From the NCBI RefSeq assembly GCF_022698165.1, contig NZ_JALDAY010000017.1:62001-126000 (forward strand): a stretch of DNA of 64,000 bases. The letters are read 5' to 3'. Shown here piece by piece: positions 34,502 through 43,697 of this stretch. The notes under the pieces were generated by a model that was given only the letters and a program-made list of their open reading frames with translations, had not been told where the DNA came from and ran no database searches. How positions within the stretch are numbered: position 1 is the first letter of the stretch; the number at the start of each line of letters is the position of its first letter. Made by a program: the position numbers and the translations under genes. Source of the stretch: Streptomyces cylindrosporus. Its GTDB lineage: Bacteria; Actinomycetota; Actinomycetes; Streptomycetales; Streptomycetaceae.

Positions 34502-35773
34502 GTGTTGTTGGCGGAGCGCTATCGGCTGGACGAGCTGCTGGGGCGCGGCGCGATGGGCGACGTGTGGCGGGCCACCGACCAGGTCCTCGGGCGTGGTGTC
34601 GCGGTCAAGCTGCTGCGGGCCGAGGAGGCCACGGACAGCGAGCGGTTCCGGCTGGAGGCACGGACCGCGGGGAGCCTCAACCACCCCAATGTCGTGGGGG
34701 TTTACGACTTCGGCGCGCATGGCGGGCAGCTGTATCTGGTCATGGAGCTCGTCGACGGGTGGAGTCTGGCCCAGGAGCGGTCGCTGCGCGGGGTTCTGCC
34801 GCCGGGCGAGGTGGCCGCGGTCGGCGCGCAGCTGGCGGCGGGGCTCGCGGCGGCGCATCGGCAGGGCGTGATCCATCGGGACGTCAAACCCGCCAACGTC
34901 ATGCTCACCACGGACGGTACGGCGAAGATCACCGACTTCGGCATCGCGCGGTTCGCGGACGAGGCGGCCGCCGGGATGACGGCGACCGGGAAGGTGCTGG
35001 GCACCGCCGACTATCTGGCTCCGGAACGGGCGTTGGGGCGGCCCGCGCAACCCGCGGTCGACGTGTACTCGTTGGGGTGCGTGCTGTACGAACTGCTCAC
35101 CGGGCAGCCGCCGTTCCGTGGTGCGACCTCGCTGGCGGTGGTGCAGCAGCATGTGGACGCGACACCGGTGCCACCGGCGCGGCTCCGCCCGGAGACCCCC
35201 CGACCGCTCTCCGACTTCGTCCTGCGCCTCCTGGCGAAGGACCCGGCGGCGAGACCGACCGCGGAGGAGGCGGCGGCGTGGTTGGCGGGGGTGGATCGGA
35301 GGGGGACGCGGGGCGAGCGCGCCGACGCGGGTGGCGGGTCCGTTCCGGGTGATGCGTCCGACCCGGGCCGTGCGTCCGTCCCAAGTCGTACGTCCGTGCC
35401 GGGTGCTGTGTCCGTTCCGCCCGCCCCGGCGATGTCGCCGCCGCCTCCTGTCGGTGTGCGTGCCTCGCGCTCCCGGCGGCGCGGGCGAGGACGCCTTGCC
35501 GTGAAGGCGGGGGTGGGCGCCGGTGCGGTGGCTTTGTTCGCCGGTGCGGCAGCCCTCGGCGCATCCCTCAACGCCGGGGACGGGACGCCCTCGACGCCCG
35601 TCTCACCGACGCCGACCGCGTCCGCGCCCACGCGTGCCGACCAGACGCCGACGGCCGGCAGCCCGGCTGCCGCTCCGTCCACCTCGGCGCCTCCGGCGAA
35701 GGACCCCGGTGCGAAGGAACACCACAAGGGCAAGGGGAAGGGGGAGGGGAAGCACGGCAAGGGGGACGGCTAG
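34502..35773 (+). CDS. Membrane-anchored Ser/Thr protein kinase
   Basis: The 423-residue Hanks-type kinase has P-loop GRGAMGDVW (14-22), catalytic Lys36, HRDVKPAN (125-132), DFG at 145-147 and LAPERAL in the activation segment. After the kinase domain (to about 265) comes a Pro/Ser/Arg-rich linker and one membrane helix (VGAGAVALFAGAAALGASL, about 330-350). A Thr/Pro-rich extracytoplasmic tail ends in a Lys/His/Gly-rich stretch instead of PASTA repeats. GTG 34502 has GGGAG five bases upstream; another GTG four codons earlier is possible. Confidence 0.88.
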   Translation: MLLAERYRLDELLGRGAMGDVWRATDQVLGRGVAVKLLRAEEATDSERFRLEARTAGSLNHPNVVGVYDFGAHGGQLYLVMELVDGWSLAQERSLRGVLPPGEVAAVGAQLAAGLAAAHRQGVIHRDVKPANVMLTTDGTAKITDFGIARFADEAAAGMTATGKVLGTADYLAPERALGRPAQPAVDVYSLGCVLYELLTGQPPFRGATSLAVVQQHVDATPVPPARLRPETPRPLSDFVLRLLAKDPAARPTAEEAAAWLAGVDRRGTRGERADAGGGSVPGDASDPGRASVPSRTSVPGAVSVPPAPAMSPPPPVGVRASRSRRRGRGRLAVKAGVGAGAVALFAGAAALGASLNAGDGTPSTPVSPTPTASAPTRADQTPTAGSPAAAPSTSAPPAKDPGAKEHHKGKGKGEGKHGKGDG

Positions 35774-35787
35774 GACTCCGACGAGCG

Positions 35788-36651
35788 CTACTTCAGCAAG
35801 CGGGACATGCGTCTGTCCGCCAGCGGCTTGCCGCCCGTCTGGCACGTCGGGCAGTACTGGAGGGACGAGTCGCTGAAGGAGACCTCGCGGATGGTGTCGC
35901 CGCAGACCGGGCAGGGTAGGCCGGTGCGGCCGTGGACGCGCAGGGCGCTCTTCTTCTCCGCCTTGAGGCGGCCGGCCGCGACACCCCGGGAGCGCTCGAC
36001 CGCTTCCGTGAGCGTGGTGCGCAGGGCGTCGTAGAGGCGGGTCGTCTCCTCCGGTGTGAGGGACGCGGCGAGTTTGAAGGGGGACATCCTCGCGGCGTGG
36101 AGGATCTCGTCGCTGTACGCGTTGCCGACCCCGGCGATGAGGCTCTGGTCGCGCAGGGCGCCCTTGATCTGGCGTCTCTCGCGGACGAGCAGCGCGGCGA
36201 ACGACTGCTCGTCGAAGTCGTCCGCGAGCGGGTCGGGGCCGAGGCGGGCCACGCCCGGGACCTCCTGGGGGTCGTGGACGACGTACACGGCGAGGCGCTT
36301 CTGCGTGCCGGCCTCCGTGAGGTCGAAGCCCTCTCCCGTCTCCAGGGCGACGCGCAGCGCGAGGGGGCCCTTGCCGGGGCGGGGCGGCCCGTCGGGCAGC
36401 CGGTCCTTCCACTGGAGCCAGCCCGCGCGGGCCAGGTGGGTCACGAAGTGCGGGCCGCCGTCGGTGGCGAGGTCGAGGAACTTGCCGTACCGGTGCACGG
36501 CGGTGACCTCGCGGCCTTCCAGCGCGGCGAGCGGAGGGTCGTACGTCTTCAGGACACTGATCGCGACGGGCAGCACCCGGACGATCTCGTGACCGACCAG
36601 GTGCTCGGTGAGGAAGTCCTTGAGGGCTTCCACCTCGGGGAGTTCCGGCAT
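35788..36651 (-). CDS. Fpg/Nei-family DNA glycosylase
   Basis: The 287-residue base-excision-repair enzyme starts with MPELPEVE: Pro1 (after Met removal) is the Schiff-base nucleophile and Glu2 the acid. It has the helix-two-turn-helix segment IKGALRDQSLIAGVGNAYSDEILH and the C-terminal zinc finger CPVC...CPTC. It removes oxidised bases and cuts the abasic site. Nei-like and Fpg-like members cannot be separated by eye. It converges on the kinase gene with a 14-base gap. Confidence 0.92.
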   Translation of the reverse strand: MPELPEVEALKDFLTEHLVGHEIVRVLPVAISVLKTYDPPLAALEGREVTAVHRYGKFLDLATDGGPHFVTHLARAGWLQWKDRLPDGPPRPGKGPLALRVALETGEGFDLTEAGTQKRLAVYVVHDPQEVPGVARLGPDPLADDFDEQSFAALLVRERRQIKGALRDQSLIAGVGNAYSDEILHAARMSPFKLAASLTPEETTRLYDALRTTLTEAVERSRGVAAGRLKAEKKSALRVHGRTGLPCPVCGDTIREVSFSDSSLQYCPTCQTGGKPLADRRMSRLLK

Positions 36652-36692
36652 ACGTCCAGAGTGCCACCCGGCACCGACAACGCCACGCGGGT

Positions 36693-38780
36693 TCAGTCGG
36701 GCACCGCTGCCACGAACTCGCACCACACGCACTTGCCGCCGCCCCGCGCCTCCACGCCCCACACGTCGGCCAGCAGGTCGACCAGCATCAGGCCACGGCC
36801 GGAGACGCCCTGCTCCCCCGCCTCGCGGCGGCGTGGCAGGGCGCTGGAGGAGTCCTCGACCTCGACGCGCAGGCGGCGTTCGCTGCCGGTGAGGGCTCTG
36901 AGGGTGACGATCGCGGCGCCCTCGGTGTGCATCAGGGCGTTGGTGATCAGTTCGTCGGCGACGAGTTCGATCTCGTCCGCCCGGTCCTTGGCGCCCCAGG
37001 CGCGGACGGCCGCTCTGATCATGTGCCGGGCCTGGGTGAGCGCCTCGGGGTCGCCCGGTGCCACGTGCTGCTGGAGCCGGCCGCCGGACTTCGGGGTGTC
37101 GAGGCCGCGGCGGCGCAGCAGGAGCAGGGCCACGTCGTCGTCCCCGCCGCGCTCCTCGGCGACGTCGATGAGGCGGTCCGCGAGGTCGCGTACGTCGTCG
37201 GGGCCGGTGGCGACGAGGGCGGTGAGGGTCTGCATGCCGTCGTCGAGGTCGGCGCCGGGCTGTTCCACCAGGCCGTCGGTGCACAGCAGGAGGGTGTGGC
37301 CGGGGTCGAGTTCGATGGTGCCGACCGGGTATTCGAGGCTGCCGAACTCGGCGGACAGACCGAGCGGCAGCCCGCCCTCCACGGAGACGCGCCGGCTGCT
37401 GCCGTCGGCCGCCCGGATCAGCGGGTCGATGTGCCCGGCCCGGACCACCTGCACCACGCCGGTCGCCAGGTCCGCCTCGGCGTACAGGCAGGTCGCGAAG
37501 CGGTCGGTGTCGAGTTCGTGGAGGAACACGGAGGCGCGGGCCATCACGGTGGCGGGAGTGTGGCCCTCGGCGGCGTAGGCGCGCAGCACGATCCGCAGCT
37601 GCCCCATGACGGCGGCCGCGTGGGTGTCGTGGCCCTGGACGTCGCCGATGACGGCGCCGACCCGGCCGCCGGGCAGCGGGATCAGGTCGTACCAGTCGCC
37701 GCCGATGTCCCGGCCCAGCGAGCCCGCGGCGGTGCCTGCGCGGTAGCGGACGGCGACGTCGGCGCCGCGCACGCTGGGGATGGTGCGCGGCAGCATGGCC
37801 TGCTGGAGCCCGGTCGCGAGGTCCTTCTCCTGTTCGTAGAACATGGCGCGCTGGATGCTCTGCGCGATGCTGCTGCCGAGGGCGACCAGGACGTTGCGGT
37901 CCTCGGGCGAGAAGCCCCGGCGGTCGCTGTAGAGCAGGCCCATGGCGCCGATGGGACGGGCCTGCACGATCAGCGGGAGGTAGGCGGCCGAGGTGATGTT
38001 GAGGTCGGTGATGTGCGGCCACAGCACGGGGAAGCCCTCGGCGAACTCCTCCGGGGACTCGATGAAGCGCGGGCTGAGGGTGCGCACGACCTCGCTCATC
38101 GGGTAGGGCTCGTCGATCCGGGTGACGAGGGTGCCGGGGACGAAGCTGCCCTCGGGACCCTCGGCGATCAGCCGGATCCGGCCGGCCTCGACCAGGCCCA
38201 TGACCAGGCTGGTGGCGCCGAGGTGGGTGAGGCCGTGGGTGTCCTTGAGCACGTCGATGACGTCCTGGACGGTACGTGCGTGCGCGAGGGCGGCCGTGGT
38301 GAGCTGGACGACGTTGGTCTGCTCGCGCCGGGCCGCGTCCTGGGCGGCCTGCTCGTGCCGGGCGGCGCTCTCGCTGAGCTCCTGGGTGGCGTCCCGGACG
38401 ATGCCGATGATCCTGCGCGGCCGGCCGGTCTCGTCGCGCCGGATGTAGCCCTGGGTGTGGGTCCAGCGCAGGCTGCCGTCGCGGCGGCGGATGCGGAAGT
38501 AGGCGCCGTAGTTCTCGCTGCCGTCCTTCATGGCCTGGGCGACCAGGGCGTCGAGCCGGTACCCCTCGGCGCGCGGGACCCGGACGGCGAGGGTCTCGGG
38601 GCGGTCGTCGTACTCCTCGGGGCGCAGGTCGAAGACCTCGTGGGCCTGGGCGTCCATGTGGAACAGGCCGGTGTCCAGGTCCCAGTCGAAGCTGCCCATC
38701 TGGTTGAGCGCCAGGATCGGGTCCGGGTGGGCGGGCCAGTCTTCCGGGAGTGACAGGGCGCTCGCTCCCCGATCAGCCAT
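36693..38780 (-). CDS. PAS-GAF-PP2C (SpoIIE-type) phosphatase with C-terminal HATPase domain
   Basis: The 695-residue multidomain protein has a PAS domain (about 25-140, MGSFDWDLDTG, RRIIGIVRDAT), a GAF domain (about 165-320), a PPM phosphatase domain (about 340-550, GGDWYDLIPLPGG, IGDVQGHD, VVRAGHIDP, LLLCTDGLVE, DDVALLLL) and a HATPase_c kinase-like domain (about 570-690, ELVADELITNALMH, GRGLMLVDLLADVWG). Such proteins dephosphorylate anti-anti-sigma factors and can also act as anti-sigma kinases. No membrane helix is seen. No partner anti-sigma antagonist is encoded next to it. Confidence 0.9.
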   Translation of the reverse strand: MADRGASALSLPEDWPAHPDPILALNQMGSFDWDLDTGLFHMDAQAHEVFDLRPEEYDDRPETLAVRVPRAEGYRLDALVAQAMKDGSENYGAYFRIRRRDGSLRWTHTQGYIRRDETGRPRRIIGIVRDATQELSESAARHEQAAQDAARREQTNVVQLTTAALAHARTVQDVIDVLKDTHGLTHLGATSLVMGLVEAGRIRLIAEGPEGSFVPGTLVTRIDEPYPMSEVVRTLSPRFIESPEEFAEGFPVLWPHITDLNITSAAYLPLIVQARPIGAMGLLYSDRRGFSPEDRNVLVALGSSIAQSIQRAMFYEQEKDLATGLQQAMLPRTIPSVRGADVAVRYRAGTAAGSLGRDIGGDWYDLIPLPGGRVGAVIGDVQGHDTHAAAVMGQLRIVLRAYAAEGHTPATVMARASVFLHELDTDRFATCLYAEADLATGVVQVVRAGHIDPLIRAADGSSRRVSVEGGLPLGLSAEFGSLEYPVGTIELDPGHTLLLCTDGLVEQPGADLDDGMQTLTALVATGPDDVRDLADRLIDVAEERGGDDDVALLLLRRRGLDTPKSGGRLQQHVAPGDPEALTQARHMIRAAVRAWGAKDRADEIELVADELITNALMHTEGAAIVTLRALTGSERRLRVEVEDSSSALPRRREAGEQGVSGRGLMLVDLLADVWGVEARGGGKCVWCEFVAAVPD

Positions 38781-38855
38781 GGGGCCACCTTGCCAGGGTT
38801 TGCCCGATTCTTCGACCGGGACGACAGGATGGTTAGCCGGAGTTCCGGTGCGCGG

Positions 38856-40061
38856 TCAGCCGTCGAACACGTCGGTGGGGCTGTCGAAGATGCTGCCGGT
38901 GTCGTCGGGGATCAGCCCGCCGCCGTCGGGGAGATCGGGGGTGTCCGGCACGGTCTCCGGGCCGATCTCGTCCGAGTCCGACGGGGACTGCGGCTGCCCG
39001 GGGACCGTCGTGGCGGTGAGGCCGGGGGTGCGGGGCGTCGGCGGGCCGGTCGGCGGCGTTGCGGTCACCGTGGCCGTGGGGCAGACGGTGGGTCCGACGA
39101 CCGGCTCCCCGGTCTGTACGTCGTCGGTGGCGCCCGGGGTGACGGTCACGGTCGGCGTGACGCAGTCGGTGGGCGATCCGGAGGGGCTGGAGCTCGCGGG
39201 GCTGGAGCTGGAAGGGTTGGAGCTGGAGGGGCCGGTGCTCGTGTCGCTCGGCGTGAGGGTGGGCGTGGGCGTCGGTGTCCGTGTCGGAGTCGGGGTCACC
39301 GGGAGCGGCGGTGGCACGACGTGGTCCTGGTGCACGCCGTGCCCCATGGGCCGTTCGATCCAGGTGTTGTTCACGATGTCGATGATCGTGATGTTGGTGA
39401 TCACCTGGGGTGCCGGGGTCACCACGATCACCTCGGAGGGCCGGTAGCCGGACCAGGCGCGGCCGGCGGTGCCGTGTCCGCCGTGCTGGGCGACGGCGGG
39501 CCTGAGCGGGTTGCCGCAGGCGCAGCGGACGCGCGGTGTGCCGCGGTTGTCGACGAGGACGGCGGTGCCGGCCTGGAGGACCGACTGGAAGCCGTTCGCC
39601 CGCCCGCCGCGGAAGCCGTGGTTGGTGACGCGGGTGTCCGCGCGCAGCACGACCGGGGCGAGGCCCCGCAGATACGAGGGGATCGACGCGGCCGCGATGC
39701 CCTCGGCCTCGGCGAAGGCGCGGGCCTTGGCCCGGTCGGAGGTCAGGCGGTCGATCTGTTGGTTCACGTCGCAGCTGCCGACGCGTTCGGTGCCGCCGTA
39801 GAGACCGGGTGTGCCGCCCGATATGGACCGCACGCCCCGGGAGGCGCCGGTCGGTTGCTGCGTTCGGGTGACCGGGGGCGGGGCGGGTGTGGAGGTGGCC
39901 GTGGACTCCGTGAAGGGGTCCGGTCCCTGTGCCGCGACCGGCTGCAGGAAGACCTCTCCGCTCGACTTCGTGTCCTTGCCGCCGTCACCGCCGCAGCCGG
40001 CGACGAGGAGCGCCGCCGAGAGCGCGCAGGCGGTGGCGAGGGTCTTGGTGACTGTGCGCAC
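38856..40061 (-). CDS. Lipoprotein with DUF6777-like head and Pro/Thr/Ser-rich tail
   Basis: The 401-residue precursor has a lipoprotein signal with lipobox LLVAGC. A folded part (about residues 50-230) carries SISGGTPGLYGGTERVGSCDVNQQ, LRADTRVTNHGFRGGRANGF and RVRCACGNPL, as in DUF6777 proteins of Streptomyces. About 170 residues of Pro/Thr/Ser-rich low-complexity sequence follow (TPTPTRTPTPTP, SSNPSSSSPASSS). GTG 40061 has AGGAGG five bases upstream and is preferred to a longer frame. Function is unknown; the tail probably spans the cell wall. Confidence 0.75.
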   Translation of the reverse strand: MRTVTKTLATACALSAALLVAGCGGDGGKDTKSSGEVFLQPVAAQGPDPFTESTATSTPAPPPVTRTQQPTGASRGVRSISGGTPGLYGGTERVGSCDVNQQIDRLTSDRAKARAFAEAEGIAAASIPSYLRGLAPVVLRADTRVTNHGFRGGRANGFQSVLQAGTAVLVDNRGTPRVRCACGNPLRPAVAQHGGHGTAGRAWSGYRPSEVIVVTPAPQVITNITIIDIVNNTWIERPMGHGVHQDHVVPPPLPVTPTPTRTPTPTPTLTPSDTSTGPSSSNPSSSSPASSSPSGSPTDCVTPTVTVTPGATDDVQTGEPVVGPTVCPTATVTATPPTGPPTPRTPGLTATTVPGQPQSPSDSDEIGPETVPDTPDLPDGGGLIPDDTGSIFDSPTDVFDG

Positions 40062-40196
40062 CTCGTCCTCCTGCCTCACTTCAGGCAATGCGCCACCATT
40101 GTCTGCTTCACTCGCTTGGGTTACGCAAGCGGAGGAGGGTTACACGCAGAGTGACATAGAGTTCCGGCGCGACAATGGAACGAGGAGCGCACGGCC

Positions 40197-41618
40197 GTGG
40201 ACTGGTTCACCGCACCCGAGTACTGGACGAGCCGGCTGGTCTTCCAGCGGGCTCTGGCCGGCGTGTATCTCGTGGCGTTCCTGACGGCGGCGCTGCAGTT
40301 CCGCGCGCTGATGGGCGAGCGCGGGATGCTGCCCGTGCCCCGCTTCGTCGAACGGGTACCGTTCAAGCGGGCTCCCAGCCTCTTCCAGCTCCACTACTCC
40401 GACCGCTTCTTCGCCGCCTGCTGTTGGACGGGCTGCGCGGTCTCGGCGGCGCTGGCCGCCGGTCTGGACTCCGAACTCCCTCTGTGGGCGGGCATGTTGC
40501 TGTGGCTGGCCCCCTGGGCGCTGTACCTGTCGATCGTCAACGTCGGCCAGACCTGGTACGCGTTCGGCTGGGAGTCGCTGCTCCTGGAGGTCGGCTTCCT
40601 CGCCGTGTTCCTCGGCAACGACGAGGTGGCGCCGCCGGTCGTCGTGCTGTTCCTGCTGCGCTGGGTCCTGTTCCGCGTGGAGTTCGGGGCCGGTCTGATC
40701 AAGATGCGGGGCGACGCGTGCTGGCGGAAGCTGACGTGCCTGGACTACCACCACGAGACCCAGCCGATGCCGGGTCCGCTGAGCTGGTTCTTCCACCATC
40801 TGCCGCGGCCGTTGCACCGGGCGGAGGTGGCGGCGAACCACTTCACCCAACTCGCCGTCCCGTTCCTCCTGTTCACGCCGCAGCCGGTCGCGACGGCGGC
40901 GGCGTCCCTGATGATCGTCACCCAGCTGTGGCTGGTCCTGTCGGGCAACTTCTCTTGGCTGAACTGGATCACCATCGTCCTGGCGGTCTCGGCACTGCGA
41001 CTCCCGTCCGACGCACCCTCCTTGCCCGACACCCCGCTCTGGTACGAGGTGGTGGTCCTGGCGGTCGCCGCGCTCCTGCTCGGCCTCGGCTACCACCCGG
41101 TCCGGAACATGATCTCCCGCCGCCAGATCATGAACCGCTCCTTCGACCCGCTCCATCTGGTCAACACCTACGGGGCGTTCGGGAGCGTGAGCAGGATCCG
41201 CTACGAGGTGGTGATCGAGGGCACGGCCGACACGGTGCCGCACGAGGACTCGCGGTGGCTGGAGTACGAGTTCAGGGGCAAGCCGGGCGACCCCCGGCGC
41301 TGGCCGCGCCAGTTCGCCCCGTACCACCTCCGCCTGGACTGGCTGATGTGGTTCGCCGCGCTCTCCCCCTCGTACGCCGGTGCCTGGTTCGGCGCCCTGG
41401 TGGAACGGCTCCTGGAGAACGACCGCGACACCCTGCGGCTGCTGCGCCGCTCCCCCTTCCCGCCCGACGCCCCGCCCCGTTTCGTCCGCGCCCGCCTCTT
41501 CCGCTACCGGTACACGAGCTGGCGCGAACTGCGGGAGACGGGGGCGTGCTGGGAGCGGACGTTCGTGCGGGAGTATCTGCCGCCCACGCGGTTGGCCGGG
41601 GTGGCTCAGAGGTCGTAG
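40197..41618 (+). CDS. Lipase maturation factor (LMF1)-family membrane protein
   Basis: The 473-residue protein has about six to eight membrane helices and motifs of the LMF family: GWESLLLEVGFLAVFLG, RWVLFRVEFGAGLIKMRGD, CWRKLTCLDYHHETQPMPGPLSW and NTYGAFGSVSRIRYEV near the C-terminal domain, ending with RLDWLMWFAAL. In vertebrates LMF1 helps fold secreted lipases in the ER; bacterial homologues are uncharacterised. GTG 40197 is used. No lipase gene lies next to it, so any client is unknown. Confidence 0.82.
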   Translation: MDWFTAPEYWTSRLVFQRALAGVYLVAFLTAALQFRALMGERGMLPVPRFVERVPFKRAPSLFQLHYSDRFFAACCWTGCAVSAALAAGLDSELPLWAGMLLWLAPWALYLSIVNVGQTWYAFGWESLLLEVGFLAVFLGNDEVAPPVVVLFLLRWVLFRVEFGAGLIKMRGDACWRKLTCLDYHHETQPMPGPLSWFFHHLPRPLHRAEVAANHFTQLAVPFLLFTPQPVATAAASLMIVTQLWLVLSGNFSWLNWITIVLAVSALRLPSDAPSLPDTPLWYEVVVLAVAALLLGLGYHPVRNMISRRQIMNRSFDPLHLVNTYGAFGSVSRIRYEVVIEGTADTVPHEDSRWLEYEFRGKPGDPRRWPRQFAPYHLRLDWLMWFAALSPSYAGAWFGALVERLLENDRDTLRLLRRSPFPPDAPPRFVRARLFRYRYTSWRELRETGACWERTFVREYLPPTRLAGVAQRS

Positions 41619-42442
41619 ACGCGGGTGGCCGTCGCCTCGAAGAGCTGCGTGCGCTCGGCCGGGTCGAGACCGCCCGTCAACTCCTGTGTGGCGACGAGCA
41701 CTTCGGCGTACGAGGCCCTCTCCGTGCACACCGGCCAGTCCGAGCCGAACATCAGGCGGTCGGGGCCGAAGGTCTCCAACGCCGTGTCGGTGTACGGGCG
41801 GAGGTCGTCCGTCGCCCAGGAGGCGGGGTCGGCCTCGGTGATCAGGCCGGAGAGTTTGGCGACCGTGTTGGGGAGAGCGGCGAGGGCCCGGAGGTCCGAG
41901 GACCACGGGGTGAGGGTGCCCGAGGCGATCGGCGGTTTGCCCAAGTGGTCGAGGACGAACGTCAGTTGAGGGAGAGTGGCGGCCGCCTTCGTGCAGGCCG
42001 GGAGTTGGCGGGGCAGGACGACCAGGTCGTAGACGAGGCCTGCCTCGGCGACCGCTGTGAGGCCTCGGTGAACGTCGGGGCGCAGGAGCCAGTCCGGGTC
42101 GGGTTCGGCCTGGACCTGGTGGCGGATGCCCTTCAGGTAGGAGCCGCCGGGGAGTTCGCTCAGGCGGGCGAGTTCGTCGGCGATGTCCGGGCGGGTGAGG
42201 TCGGTCCAGCCGACCACGCCGGCGATCAGGTCGTGGGTGGCGGCCAGGGCGAGGAACTCCGGGGTCTCCTCCGGCACTGTGATCGTCTGGACCAGGACCG
42301 TGCGGTCCACCCCGGCCGCCCGCGCCTCGGGTTCGAGGTCGGTGACGGTGAAGTTCCGGCGGAGCGGACTGTGTTCGGGGATCCAGTCCTGGTCCCGGAC
42401 CGCGAGGTCCCAGACGTGGTGGTGGGCGTCCACGAGCGTCAT
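41606..42442 (-). CDS. Amidohydrolase-family lactonase, probable L-fuconolactonase
   Basis: The 278-residue enzyme belongs to the amidohydrolase_2 group: DAHHHVWDL at the start (metal ligands), the strand-end FVLDHLGKP and the catalytic GSDWPVC near residue 242. In the operon it would open L-fucono-1,5-lactone to L-fuconate, the step after aldose oxidation. Its ATG overlaps the stop of the mutarotase gene (ATGA). It is the last gene of the fucose-type operon, and its 3' end overlaps the LMF-like gene by 13 bases. Confidence 0.83.
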   Translation of the reverse strand: MTLVDAHHHVWDLAVRDQDWIPEHSPLRRNFTVTDLEPEARAAGVDRTVLVQTITVPEETPEFLALAATHDLIAGVVGWTDLTRPDIADELARLSELPGGSYLKGIRHQVQAEPDPDWLLRPDVHRGLTAVAEAGLVYDLVVLPRQLPACTKAAATLPQLTFVLDHLGKPPIASGTLTPWSSDLRALAALPNTVAKLSGLITEADPASWATDDLRPYTDTALETFGPDRLMFGSDWPVCTERASYAEVLVATQELTGGLDPAERTQLFEATATRVYDL

Positions 42443-42753
42443 GGCAGCTCCCAGACCACGGGCAGGCCCGCGTTCGCGCCCTCGTCGGAGTAGTCGTGGA
42501 CGACGTCGAGGAGTTCGGCCATGCGGGCCTGCCAGGCGATGTTGACCGGGAGTTGCTCCAGTTCCGCGAGGAGGCGGGCGTAGTCCTCGCACTCCAGGAG
42601 GTGGAAGAGGTCGGTGCCGCTGCGCCAGATGGTCCAGGAGGTGGCGCCGGCCGCCCGGATCGCGTCGGTGAGTTCCTTCGGTACCTCGCGGTGGGCGGCC
42701 TCGTACTCGGCGACGCGGTCCGCGCGGACCTTGGTGTGCAGGGCGACTCTCAT
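42439..42753 (-). CDS. L-rhamnose/L-fucose mutarotase
   Basis: The 104-residue protein matches the RhaM/FucU-like dimeric alpha-beta barrel family: HTKVRADRVAEYEAAHREVP, conserved His, SWTIWRSGTDLFHLLECEDY and WQARMAELLDVV. It interconverts alpha and beta anomers of the sugar so that the dehydrogenase receives its preferred form. The ATG overlaps the aldo/keto reductase stop (ATGA), and the stop overlaps the lactonase start. Confidence 0.87.
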   Translation of the reverse strand: MRVALHTKVRADRVAEYEAAHREVPKELTDAIRAAGATSWTIWRSGTDLFHLLECEDYARLLAELEQLPVNIAWQARMAELLDVVHDYSDEGANAGLPVVWELP

Positions 42754-43697
42754 GACGGCTCCTCGGTCACCAGGAGGCCGGCCTCCCGCAGCTCCTGCCA
42801 GAAGGCGGCGGGCACCGGTGTCGCGAACTGGTCGGCGCAGTCCTGGACCTCCGCCGCCGAGCGGGCTCCCACCAGCACGCTCGTGACGGCCGGGTGGGCC
42901 GCGCAGAAGGCGAGGGCGGCGGCCCGCAGGGTGATGCCGTGCCGTTCGGCGATCTTGTTCATGCGCAGGGCCCGGTCCAGCAACTCGGGTGACGCGGCGG
43001 CGTAGTTGTAGGTCGCCCCTGGCTTCGGGTCCGCCAGCAGCCCCGAGTTGAAGGCGCCGCCGATCACCACCGACACGCCCCGTTCGACGGCAGCGGGGAG
43101 GAGTTCCGTGAGCGCGCTCTGGTCGAGCAGGGTGTAGCGGCCCGCGCACAGCACCACGTCGACGTCGGTCTCGCGGACGAAACGGGTGAGCATCTCGGCC
43201 TGGTTCATGCCCGCGCCGATCGCGCCGACCACGCCTTCCGAGCGGAGCTTCTCCAGCGCGGGATAGCCCTCCCTGAAGGCCTGTTCGGCGTGGTCATCGG
43301 GGTCGTGCAGGTAGACGATGTCGACGCGGTCGACGCCGAGCCTCTCGAGACTGGCGTCGAGGGTGCGGCGGATGCCGTCCGCGGTGAAGTCCCAGATCCT
43401 TCGGTGGGTGGCGGGGACGGCGAAGCCGTTCGCCAGGTCGTCTCCGCCGCCGTCCCGTGGCTCGAGGCGGCGGCCGACCTTGGTGGAGAGGACGTACTCC
43501 TCGCGCGGGTGCTCTCGGAGGGCCGCGCCGAGGCGGCGTTCGGACAGGCCGAGGCCGTAGTGGGGCGCGGTGTCGTAGTAGCGGATGCCGCGCTGCCAGG
43601 CGGCGGAGACGGCCTCGTACGCCTGCTCGTCGGTGACCTCGGTGTAGAGGTTCCCGATGCCGGCGGCTCCGAGGCCGAGTCCGCGGGGCGCGGTCAC
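42750..43697 (-). CDS. Aldo/keto reductase, probable L-fucose (aldose) 1-dehydrogenase
   Basis: The 315-residue TIM-barrel oxidoreductase shows DTAPHYGLGLSERRLG (catalytic Tyr with Asp), STKVGR (catalytic Lys), DIVYLHDPDDH and SVLVGARSAAEVQ near the NADP site. This subfamily includes D-threo-aldose and L-fucose dehydrogenases, which oxidise fucose to the lactone. The GTG start overlaps the SDR stop (GTGA). Gene order with mutarotase and lactonase supports the oxidative, non-phosphorylated fucose pathway. Confidence 0.82.
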   Translation of the reverse strand: MTAPRGLGLGAAGIGNLYTEVTDEQAYEAVSAAWQRGIRYYDTAPHYGLGLSERRLGAALREHPREEYVLSTKVGRRLEPRDGGGDDLANGFAVPATHRRIWDFTADGIRRTLDASLERLGVDRVDIVYLHDPDDHAEQAFREGYPALEKLRSEGVVGAIGAGMNQAEMLTRFVRETDVDVVLCAGRYTLLDQSALTELLPAAVERGVSVVIGGAFNSGLLADPKPGATYNYAAASPELLDRALRMNKIAERHGITLRAAALAFCAAHPAVTSVLVGARSAAEVQDCADQFATPVPAAFWQELREAGLLVTEEPS

